A DNA stretch of 37,500 nucleotides. Source: Chromera velia. Taxonomy: Eukaryota > Sar > Chromeraceae. The number at the start of each line of letters is the position of its first letter. Position 1 is the first letter of the stretch. A program made the translations under genes and the position numbers. Positions 22,011 through 32,346 of the stretch are shown here, in pieces. Location: positions 1-37,500 of the forward strand of contig JAHBMJ010005870.1 of the NCBI GenBank assembly GCA_018398765.1, written 5' to 3'. Below the pieces are notes generated by a model that saw nothing but the letters and a program-made list of their open reading frames with translations, was not told the DNA's origin and searched no databases.

Positions 22011-24531
22011 GCACAGCTGCCCACACTCTTAACAAAACAGGAAGGCGGGGCATGAGACTCTGCATGCATGCAGTCAATCAGGAAGGGAAGCAGAAATAAA
22101 TATGTGTACAGAGAGAGAAAAAAAAAGAAAGAAAAAATGGGGATCGACCCTTAATCAGAGAGACGAGGGGAAACCGAGGAAATGGAAGTGGCGGCAACTG
22201 TACAAAGACGTGAGTGAGTCACACAATCGTGATTCGCCCGCCCTCGCTTTTCTTTCTTTTTCATTTTTGCATGAGGCTTCCATGAGATCATGCCAGACAG
22301 ACAGGTCTCCCTCCCTGTTGCGTCCCTCCCTCTCTCCCTCACTCACTCCCATACTTTTGTCCCTTCATCCATCTGCCTTCAGTCCATGCACCCCGAATCG
22401 AATTAACCCCTTTCCCTCATCTTCCTGATCTCGCTTCTTTCGGTGTTCCCCAATCTCCCTCCCTCTCTCTATGGGCAGTTTAAGGAGAAAGAAAAAAGGT
22501 AGGCATTATCCACCTTTGCTTGTCGTATTTGGATCCTTTAAAAATCACAAGCCGCAGAAGGAAAAAAAACAAAGGATTGAACTGTACGTCTCTTCTCCCT
22601 TCCTTCTCTCTATCCTTCTTACTCTTCCTCTCCCTTAGGAACAGCAAAGAAACACAGATTAGCTTTGATCTCATCTCCCTCGATCTTCGCACTTGTCTGT
22701 CGGAAAGAGAAAGAGAAAAACGAGAACACCAATCCACTCACTCACTGACTTGAAAGGGAACGACCACATTTTTCTGATTTCGAACGGTGATCCCCAGAAA
22801 GAAGATGATATCTGCCGCAAGTATGCCCTGAAGGCAACACCAAGAAAAACAAGAACGGTGGGGGACGAGGCGGAGCAGAAAGGGGTGCAAAGGCGAGATA
22901 AGATAGGCTGGTGATTTTTCAGGTGCAGTCAACTTCCGGACTGTTCACATGCCCGTCACACTAAGCCAAGCAAAACAAAGACGAGCACGGAGGGACATTT
23001 TGAAGTAAGAAGAGGAAGGAGATGAGACGAGGGAAAAAAGAAGCCAGCCGTCACCTGCCTGCCGTCGGATCGACTCGACAAAACTGACCTACCTCGTTCA
23101 CAACGACTTCCTCTATCTTCTCTGCATCTACGAACAGCGACTTCTCTTTCCCGGACAGAAAAGTTGTTTGCAGTTGAACCCCGAGGCCATCAATCACCGT
23201 TAGACTCTCTGCACAAAGCCGATACACAAACGAACAAAGAAAGATCCACAATAAAAGAGAGCAACAGCACTCATCACACAGTCTTTCCCGGCAATTGTGC
23301 ACATACGTTGAAAAGCAAATACGCGGCTTGAAGGGAGAAAGGAAAGAAGACGCATGAGTAAGTCAGTAGGTACGTCGCGCAACTCGAAGATCGCGTACCT
23401 CCTCGTCTATCATGGGCGCTCTGACTCAGACAACCGACCAGTCAGTATGGAAACTCCTCCCGCTCTCACACTCTCTCCCTCACTTACTTACTCACGCCTT
23501 CATTCACTTATTTAAGTACTCACGCCCGTCCTCTCTCTAAACACAACTCCTTCTGTACCTCCACCCCCCCAAAAAGGGGGCATCGCAGGCAGACCCATTG
23601 AATCACTTCACAGACCTTCCTTGACGAGTTCAACCTTCGTCAGTCCACGCACAGCCGACAGCACCACGAAGAGCCCCAAAGAGGGCACAGACCAGCTTCT
23701 GCTCGACGGGACTGCCTGCACAAGCCCAGCAAAAGAAAACAAATGCCCTCCAAGCCCATTCGATCCTTGTTCATCCGAGAAGAGAAGCCAAGAGAAGAGA
23801 AGAGAAGAGGAAAAAGACCAAGCATGCGAAGCCGCACAACTTTCCACTTTCGATCCGCTTGTATCTTTGCTCGATACCTTTTTTGAGTGCATGGAACATC
23901 AGCGAACAAAAAAGAAGAGTGAGAGATAGAAACAGAAGGACGGAGGGGAGGCCGACAAAGAAGATTGGGGAAGGAAGAATGAGGGAGGGAGGGAGGGAGG
24001 GAGGGAGACTGATTGAGAGAAGCAGAAGGAGAGGCTACGAGGGGGGGCGGGTTTCGATTGCGGGGCAATGAAGTGGGAACAACAGACGGTGTGAAGCAAG
24101 GGGGGAAATGGAAGCAAACAGGGGGCATTCAATTCTGTGGAGAGGAAAATAGAGAGGGCCTGGGAGCTTCCCCAAGTTGCCTGGTGTGTGTCTCGCGTCT
24201 TCTGGGAGAGTATGCAAGGTGAACTGGGAAGAAAGAATAGGAGAAGAAAATAAAAAAGGTGAAAGAAGAAAGAACGGGGAAAGGGAGCGGATACGCCAGG
24301 GTGCCGCTGCCGTCTCCTTCCTCCATGCAAAGATCACTGGAAGGCTGCATGCCGTCTCTCAAATTTCACAGACAGCCCTCTGACTTGACTGACCAGAACC
24401 AGAACAATGGCCGCACAGAGAACCCAGAGAGACAGAGCATCTCCGTTACTGAACACCGGATCCTCCCGAACTTGTTTGAATTCCGTGACTTCTCGCCCGA
24501 AACTTCGAACGTGAAAAGAGGTCTTCACCAT
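20773..24531 (-). CDS. PIGH: GPI-GlcNAc transferase subunit PIG-H with a long C-terminal extension
   Basis: Five minus-strand exons: 24531-24394, 23715-23616, 23208-23093, 22827-22750 and 22059-20773, giving 1719 nt including stop and 572 residues with every phase consistent. PIG-H is a subunit of the ER enzyme that moves GlcNAc onto phosphatidylinositol, the first step of GPI-anchor synthesis. Residues ~31-70 form a two-helix membrane hairpin (LSLWVLCAAIVLVL, then LGLFVVLSAV). The hallmark PIG-H block follows across exons 2-4: EESLTVIDGLGVQL, a LSGKE turn, KIEEVVVNE, then IIFFLGITV and NVVVPFQ, and PRLPVLLRVWAAVR at the start of exon 5. Human PIG-H is about 188 residues and this core matches it in order and spacing. 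The remaining ~400 residues are Pro/Ser/Gly/Glu-rich and unlike the family. The ATG at 24531 is the first Met in the first recognised exon; an upstream exon is not excluded. Confidence 0.85.
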
Positions 24532-25048
24532 ATCGGGAGAGACCCAAGGGCAACTCAGGCACTGGGAACACCCAGGCAAAAAAATCTATCCCCTTCAGCT
24601 GCCTATCCAGACTACAGCGAACAGGAAAACACAGGGGGGAATCGACCGTCAATTTGAAAGCAAGCAAAGAAGGAGGGGAACAAAGTGGGGCACCACAAGT
24701 TTGTGACGCGACATGACGCGACCACAAAATCTTATTCCGAGTCTTTTTTTTTCGCCGTCTGAGTCGCTATCTTTGTCGGGCAGTTCTGGTGTGTGGAATG
24801 ACTCGTTGTTGAAAGCTTGAGAAGAGATGTTGACAAATTTTGACAACCCGTCCGATGGATGGAAATGGATGGAATGACCCATGAATGACCCTCACAGGAA
24901 GGCCCTGAGTCATGATCGATCGCGGGATGCATGCATGCATGTATGCACGCGGAGCTAGGATTTTAAGATTGGCTCGGTCAGGCTCGCGAATGTTTGACGC
25001 ATGCATATGGGATGATGCATCCATATCGCACGATGTTGCACGATATGC
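24532..25048. other. 5' flank of PIG-H
   Basis: No exon is clearly supported. Minus-strand open frames exist but lack family features. The region 24900-25045 is rich in GCATGCAT palindromes. Confidence 0.35.
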
Positions 25049-25246
25049 ATGGAAGGCGTGGCGGCGCCTGCAGAGCCTTTAGCCAAGCGTTTGAGCATCG
25101 TCGCCGCATGTCGCCGCCACTCACCGTTTCCAAACAATATTTCAGCAAGAAAGATACATTCCAACAGAAGCAACAGTAAGAGCAGAGAGAGAAGAGAATC
25201 TGAAAGACCGTCTATGAAACAGTCGGTGAAAGTGAACGGACACCCC
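25049..25246 (+). repeat. Direct repeat, left copy (~198 bp)
   Basis: About 85-90% identical by eye to 31469-31662 and in the same orientation; both begin ATGGAAGGCGTGGCGGCG and end GAACGGACACCC. The pair brackets the satellite block. Each carries a protein-like stretch (NNISARKIHSNRSNSK), but frames are broken by indels, so it may be a decayed coding fragment. Confidence 0.8.
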
Positions 25247-25649
25247 CTCGTGTGGAAGAGTCTGCTTCGTTTAACCCAGCTCCGTAAACACCCAGCAACT
25301 AGCCTCCTTCATTTGAGGGTGGATTAGTTCGACTGTGGTTCATGCTCATGTCTCTTATCACACCACGCGTTTTGTGCCCTTGACTCAAATGTGAAATCTA
25401 TTTGTCACCTGCAAGTTCACATGCACTCATGCCCTTGAGCTGAGTGGTGAACTCTCTTCTTATTCGTAGGTTGAGTCGAACGTAAACTCCGTCGTATGCC
25501 CCTACGCACAAAGATTCTTCATAACAGCCTTGACTCAAGTGTGAACTCTCCTTTTTGCCCTTGCCGATTCTTCATGCCTTGGGTCGAGTGGGAGCTCTGT
25601 TTCAATCGGTGCCTGGGCCCGTGAACATGTGTTTTTCATTCCCCTGCCG

Positions 25650-26095
25650 CATTCTGTCTGACTCGTCCGCCGCAGACACGATAACACCGGATCATCGCCT
25701 GGTCACACACATTCGCATCTCTGACTCGTGCTCCTCTCTGACTCGTGCCCCTGCACACATTCTGTCTGATTCGTGCCCCGCACACACGATAACATCGGAT
25801 TATCGCCCGGTCACACACATTCGCACCCATTCCTCGTGCCTCTGCACACATTCTCTGTGACTCGTATCCCGGCGCATATGCTCTCTGATTGGTGTTCATG
25901 CACACGTTTTGCCTGACTTGTGCCTCTGTGCACATTCTCTCTGACTCATGCCCATGCGCACATTCTCTCTGACTAGTGCCTATGCATACGGTCTGTCTGA
26001 CTCGTGCCTCTGCGTACATTCTCTCTGACTCGTGCCCGTGCACACATTCTCTCTGACTTATGCTCCTCCGCACATTCTCTCTGCTTCCTGGCAGT
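25650..26095 (+). repeat. 28-bp tandem repeat array
   Basis: Degenerate units of the form CTGACTCGTGCCCCTGCACA plus CATTCTCT recur with a 28-bp period, clearest at 25915-26090. A shorter array of the same family is at 30945-31100. Confidence 0.8.
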
Positions 26096-26579
26096 GCCCA
26101 TATGAACACGATCACACCGGATCATCACCGGGTTACACACTCATTCCTCAGTCTCCTGCACACCGCGTTCTTCTTGTTCCTGAGCATTTGATCCTTGTAC
26201 TTCCCTGACCACACGCATTCTGCTTACCCCTAAGCACATTCTCGTCTCCTGTCACCATGCACCGCATTCTTCTTGCCCCCGTGAATGAGCATACTCTGTT
26301 TACATACCATTGTGCATACGATTATTACTGAGCCAGACAGTCTGAGTGAGAACCCTCGTGCCCCGGAGCATCTTCGGTCTTCGCGTCTCTTTTCATATGT
26401 TCACATTGATGTTGTTTCACCTGAACGCATTCTGTTCTCGGGTTCCTCTACATACATTTTTCCTTCTATCACGCGTACCCTGTTTTATCTATCAACATCC
26501 AAGCCGTCCTTATGAATGCATTTTATAGTTTTTGGCCACACGAGTCGTCAAAGAATTTTTGGGATCAAAGTGAAGAACT
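26096..26579. other. Degenerate repeat-like sequence between arrays
   Basis: Scattered CGCATTCT and CTCTGA motifs suggest decayed repeats of the neighbouring arrays. No gene is seen. Confidence 0.4.
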
Positions 26580-28130
26580 CAGGCCGATGCACCCACGGCA
26601 AGAACCCTCATGCTTCATCCCTCTGCATTCCTTTCTTTTTACACCTAGTTCTTACATACGATAACGGGCAAAAATCCTTATCTACATCCCTTCTCGCTTA
26701 TACTCAGACGAGGGCAAAGATCCCTCTCTGCAATCATTCTTTCTTACAGACAAGGAGCACACCAATCCCTCTCTGACCATTCGTTCCTTTCGTTCAGGTA
26801 GCGAAGGGTGAAGATCCCTCTCTCTACATCTATTCCTCCTTACAAACGCAGATCCATCTGTATTCCTTTTTTCCTATACACAGTGAAGGGCAAGATCCCT
26901 CTCTGCATTCGTGCTTGTTTACAGCCAAACAAGGGTAAAGGTCGCTATTTGCATTCATTCTTTCTTTCAGATAAGGGAAACCTAGATCTCTCTCTCAGCA
27001 TTCATTCCTTTCTTGCAGAAAGCGAAGGTCATAGATGTATCTCTCTACATTCACTCTTTCTTGCAGACAGCGAAGGGTAAGAATCAATCCCTCTGCATCC
27101 ACTCCTTTTTGCGGACAGGGATAATTCTGAAGGCCACGAACCATCCTCTGCTTGCAGACAGGCAAAGGTGCAGATCTCTCTCTCTCTGTACACATTCCTT
27201 AACTCCTGCAGACAGTGAAACGCATAATTCCTTCTCTTTATATTCATTCCTTCTTGTAGATAGCCAAGGACAGAGATCCCTCTCTGCAGTTATTCAAGGT
27301 TTATTCCGCCTTGCAGAAAGGGAAGCTTACAGATCCCTCTCTCTGCATTCATTCCGTCTTGCAGATAGAATATTAGGACAGAGACTGACAGAGACCCCTC
27401 TCTGTATCTATTCTCAGATTCATTCTACCTTCCAGAGAAAAGCTCACAGATCCCTCTCTCTATATTTATTCCATCTTACAGATAGGATAGGATAAAGATC
27501 TCTCTCTGTATCTATTCTCAGATTGAAATTTCATTCCGCCTCCCAGAGAGAAGCGCACAAATCCTTCTCTCTGCAGTCATTCCTTGTTATAGATAGGACA
27601 AGATAGAGATCCCTCTCTACATTCATTCTCAGATTTATTCCGCCTTCTAGAGAGAAACGCACAGATCCTTTTCTCGGCATTCTTTGCTTCTTACAGATTG
27701 GATAGCACAGAGATTGCTCTCTGCATTCATTCTCAGATAATTCATCCCGCTTCCCAGAGAGAAGCGCACAGATCCCTCTGTCTGCATTGAAATTTCTTTG
27801 CTTTTTATGAATAGATAGCACAGAGATTGTTCTTTGCATTGATTCTCAGATTCATATCCCGCCTTGCAGACAGCCAGAGCAAAGCTCCCTCTATGTATTC
27901 CTTCCTTCTAGTAGACAACGAAAGATACAGATCCTTCTCCCTGCACTCATTCCTTCTTACAGATAGGACAGGGCAGAGATCTCCCTCTATACTCATTCCC
28001 ATATTTATTCTACTTCGCAGACAGAGAAGCGCACAGATCCTTCTCTCTGCGTTCATTCCCTCTTGCAGATAGGAGAGGGCAGAAATCCCTTACTACATTT
28101 ATTTTCAGACCCGCTGGCAGTAGTAAGGCG
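26580..28130 (+). repeat. Tandem array of ~55-60-bp degenerate units
   Basis: Units contain ATCCCTCTCTGCATTCATTC, then CTTCTTACAGATAG and a GGACAGAG-type purine stretch. Period varies and copies are diverged. Short open frames on both strands (Leu-Ser-Leu-His-Ser-Phe and similar) repeat with the array and are not genes. Confidence 0.8.
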
Positions 28131-28179
28131 AAGATAAGTCCTATCTCTATATTACAGTATTTATTTGATCGTCGATTAT

Positions 28180-30900
28180 CTCAGCAAAGAGACGAAAGAT
28201 TCTCTCTCCGCACGTTCGTTCAGTTGTGGCTGAGTCTCTTTGCGTGTCTGTTTAGTCGTCACAAGCAGAGAATGAGTCTGAATGACACAGGTTCCCCTCT
28301 CTGCACACATGTTTGGTCGTTACAAAAGGAATGCAAAGAATTCTCTCTTCAATAACATATTCATTCGATTTCGTTCGGTCATTACAGCAGCAAAGCAGAG
28401 ATTCCGCTGAGTCTCCTAGTGTGTTCGTTCAGTCGTTGTAAGCGGAGGATAACAGAGATTTAGAATCCTCTCTCTGCACACTCGTTCGGTCGTTGCAAAA
28501 GAAATGCAAAGAATTCTCTCTTCATGTTTATTCGATTTTACTTAGTCGTTGCAGCAGTAAGGCAGAGATTGCGCTGAGTTTCCTAGCGTGTTCGTTCAGT
28601 CATTGCAAGCGGAGGATAACAGAGATTCCTCTCTCTGCACACTCGTTCAGTTGTTATAAATTTAAAGGAATGCAAAGAATTCTCTCTTCAATGACATGTT
28701 CATTCAATTTTGCTTGGTCGTTGCAGCAGTAAGGCAGAGATTCTGCTAAGTCTCCTAGCGTGTTTGTTCAGTCGTTGTAAGCGAAGGATGACAGAGATTC
28801 CTCTTTCTGCACACTTGTTCGGTCGTTACAAAAGGAATGCAAAGAATTCTCTCTTCATGTTGATTCGATTTCGCTCGGTCGTTGCAGCAGCAAGGCAGAG
28901 ATTCCGCTGAGTCTCCTAGCATGTTCGTTCAGTCATTGCAAGCGGAGGATAACAGAGATTCCTCTCTCTGCACACTCGTTCAGTTGTTACAAATTTAAAG
29001 GAATGCAAAGAATTCTCTCTTCAATGACATGTTCATTCAATTTTGCTCGGTCGTTGCAGCAGTAAGGCAGAGATTCTGCTAAGTCTCCTAGCGTGTTTGT
29101 TCAGTCGTTGTAAGCGGAGGATGACAGAGATTCCTCTTTCTGTACACTTGTTCGGTCGTTACAAAAGGAATGCAAAGAATTCTCTCTTCATGTTGATTCG
29201 ATTTTACTTAGTCGTTGCAGCAGTAAGGCAGAGATTGCGCTGAGTTTCCTAGCGTGTTCGTTCAGTCATTGCAAGCGGAGGATAACAGAGATTCCTCTCT
29301 CTGCACACTCGTTCAGTTGTTACAAATTTAAAGGAATGCAAAGAATTCTCTCTTCAATGATATGTTCATTCAATTTTGCTCGGTCGTTGCAGCAGTAAGG
29401 CAGAGATTCTGCTAAGTCTCCTAGCGTGTTTGTTCAGTCGTTATAAGCGGAGGATGACAGAGATTCCTCTTTCTGCACACTTGTTCGGTCGTTACAAAAG
29501 GAATGCAAAGAATTCTCTCTTCATGTTGATTCGATTTCGCTCGGTCGTTGCAGCAGCAAGGCAGAGATTCCGCTGAGTCTCCTTGCATGTTCGTTTAGTC
29601 ATTGCAAGCGGAGGATAACAGAGATTCCTCTCTCTGCACACTCGTTCAGTTGTTACAAATTTAAAGGAATGCAAAGAATTCTCTCTTCAATGACATGTTC
29701 ATTCAATTTTGCTCGGTCGTTGCAGCAGTAAGGCAGAGATTCTGCTAAGTCTCCTAGTGTGTTTGTTCAATCGTTGTAAGCGGAGGATGACAGAGATTCC
29801 TCTCTCTGCACACTCGTTCGGTCGTTGCAAAAGGAATGCAAAGAATTCTCTCTTCATGTTTATTCGATTTCGTTCGGTCGTTGCAGCAGCAAGGCAGAGA
29901 TTCCGCTGAGTCTCCTAGCGTGTTCGTTCAGTCATTGCAAGCGGAGGATAACAGAGATTCCTCTCTCTGCATACTCGTTCAGTTGTTATAAATTTAAAGG
30001 AATGCAAAGAATTCTCTCTTCAATGACATGTTCATTCAATTTTGCTCGGTCGTTGCAGCAGTAAGGCAGAGATTCTGCTAAGTCTCCTAGCGTGTTTGTT
30101 CAGTCGTTGTAAGCGGAGGATGACAAAGATTCCTCTTTCTGTACACTTGTTCGGTCGTTACAAAAGGAATACAAAGAATTCTCTCTTCATGTTGATTCGA
30201 TTTCGCTCGGTCGTTGCAGCAGCAAGGCAGAGATTCCGCTGAGTCTCCTTGCATATTCATTCAGTCGTTATAAGCAAAGGATGACAGAGATTCCTCTCTG
30301 TGTGTTCGTTCGGTCGTTGCAGTAGCTCGTATAGATTCCGCTGATGTCTTTGCGTGCTTGTTCAGTCATTGCAAGCAGAAGATGACAGAAATTCATCTCT
30401 CTGCACACTCCTTCGATCGTTACAAAAAGAATGTAAAGGTTCTCTCTGAATGACATTGTTTATTTGGTCATTGCAGCAGCAAGGCAGAGATTCCACTGAG
30501 TATTCCTGCATGTTTATTCAGTCGTTACAAGCAGAGTTTTCAACACGACTAAGAATAGGATAGAGATTCTTCTTTCTGCACGCCCATTCGGTCATCACAA
30601 AAGGAATGCACAGAATTCTATCTGCGTGTTTGTCCATTCGTTATAAGCCGGTACATGGTAGTAGAGATCGATTCCTCCTCTCTGCACATTCGTTTGATCG
30701 TTGTAAAAGGAGTGTAAAAAGTTTTCTCTGCTATTGATTCGGTCGTTGCAGCAGTAAAACAGAGATTCTGCTGTATCTCCTTACATTTTTATTCAGTTGT
30801 TACCTAGAGTCGTTGCAAGCGGAGGATGACAGAGATCTAGGACAGGGATTCCTCTCTCTGCGTACTCGTTCGGTCATTGCAAAGGAATGTAAAGAATTCT
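28180..30900 (+). repeat. Satellite array: 333-bp higher-order repeat of 161/172-bp monomers
   Basis: The motif GTCGTTGCAGCAG recurs at, for example, 29050, 29211 and 29383, alternating 161 and 172 bp. The two-monomer unit repeats exactly every 333 bp: equivalent points fall at 28710, 29043, 29376, 29709 and 30042. The longer monomer carries ACAAATTTAAAGGAATGCAA; the shorter has ACAAAAGGAATGCAA. Copies in the centre are nearly identical and edges decay. Monomers share inner blocks (CAGAGATTCCTCTCTCTGCA) with the array at 26580-28130, suggesting common origin. Identical 66-codon frames in each unit are by-products. Confidence 0.92.
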
Positions 30901-30944
30901 CTCTAGGCAAATAGCCGGTGGATAAGCAGACTTCTCCCTTTATA

Positions 30945-31100
30945 TATTCGCTCTGACTCGTGCTTTTACGCATATTCTCTCTCACTCGTGCCCCTACGCA
31001 CATTCTTTCTGACTTATACTCCTGCGCACATCCTCTTTGACTCGTGTCCATGCACATATTTGCTCTGACTCGTGCCCCTACACACTATTCTTTCTGCAGA
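30945..31100 (+). repeat. 28-bp tandem repeats, right-hand block
   Basis: CTCTGACTCGTGCCCCTACG-type units in the same orientation as the 25650-26095 array, so this family lies on both sides of the 333-bp satellite. Confidence 0.7.
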
Positions 31101-31250
31101 CTATTCGGTCATCAGTGCACTGCTTTGTATATTCTATTATTCATTTCCCTATCAGACACTCTAGTCACTAAGCAGCCGCCTTTCTAATATATACATATTT
31201 TCAGATAACTTGTTTGCTTTCCTATCAGATTGGGCCCGTTTTTCAGATAA

Positions 31251-31470
31251 GGAGCCGTCTAGGATCCCTTCGGATCCTTTTTAGACGATGACGTTTAAGA
31301 AAGAGCTACAGCATAGCTTAGCTTTCTGCATGTACCGACCACCCTACGGCTTGTTGGGGTTAACCTTTCGGCAAAACATGATCCTATACCTCTATATTAA
31401 TACATCTAGCGGGCGTTCCTCTAAAAAGACTCATATATGAACGACATAAGGCGATGATAAAAGCTTAAAT
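31251..31470 (+). repeat. Dispersed block, copy 1
   Basis: Matches 31851-32214 in order and orientation: GGAGCCRTCTAGGATC, GACGATGACGYTTAAGAAAG, CCTACGGCTTGT, ATACATCTAGCGGGC and AACGACATAAGGCGAYGATA. Confidence 0.8.
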
Positions 31471-31662
31471 GGAAGGCGTGGCGGCGTTTACAGAGCCTTT
31501 AGCCGAGTGTTTGATCGTCACTACATGTCGCTGCTACTCACCGTTTCTAAACAATATTTCAGCAAGAAAGATACATTCCAACAGAAGCAACAGCAAGAGC
31601 AGTGAGAGAAGAGAATCTGAAAAACCGTCTGTGAAACAGTTGGTGAAAGCGAACGGACACCC
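31469..31662 (+). repeat. Direct repeat, right copy (~194 bp)
   Basis: Second copy of 25049-25246. It directly abuts the end of dispersed block copy 1. Confidence 0.8.
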
Positions 31663-31850
31663 ACCCACCTACCACGTTTTTTTCTTTGTGTACTCTGTTT
31701 TCTCTAATCGGAAGCCTTAGCAGCAATGTCGGGTTGACTACTTGGGTAGTGAACTCAGGCAACTGGGAAAGGACTATTCCGTCTTGGTTGGCACAGGGTT
31801 GACAGGGGGGAACTCAGAGCAATGGGGACATTTCCATGGACGGTACAGTG

Positions 31851-32214
31851 GGAGCCATCTAGGATCGCTTTTGGACGATGACGCTTAAGAAAGAGCTAAA
31901 GCACAGCTTAGCCTTTCCTGCGCGCATCGGCCATCCTACGGCTTGTCGGGGCCAACCCTTCGGCAAGACGTGATCCTATACGTCTATACATCTAGCGGGC
32001 CCTCGATCCTCTAAAAGGACCGCTTAAGAAATAAGCCGCAGTAAAAGTGATTAATGAGCAGTGTTCCTAGATTCAGAACAGATGGGACGAACCGGAACCT
32101 TTTGACAGACTAGGCTAGATCCGCCCCTCATACACGGGGACGCGGCATGCATAACAAAAACCTCAATCAATCACTCACATATGAACGACATAAGGCGACG
32201 ATAAAAGCTTAAAT
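31851..32214 (+). repeat. Dispersed block, copy 2
   Basis: Second copy of 31251-31470, with about 150 bp more between ATCTAGCGGGC and ATGAACGACATAAGGCG, either an insertion here or a deletion in copy 1. Confidence 0.8.
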
Positions 32215-32346
32215 GCACGTGTTGCACAATGTTACAACATGTTGCATAGTTTTGCACACTGCATGTTCCAGAGCTCATGCATGCATGTATTGAATATATT
32301 ATAATTTGTGGTGAACTGTGCCAGTGTCCGTACAAAGGAAATTAAC

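Noticed and set aside
28710-30242. Five nearly identical 66-codon frames spaced 333 bp
   Set aside because: They are copies of the satellite unit; no start context and changes between copies are not biased to keep the protein.
28180-30900. Possible CRISPR array
   Set aside because: Repeats are contiguous tandem satellite monomers without unique spacers, and the DNA is eukaryotic.
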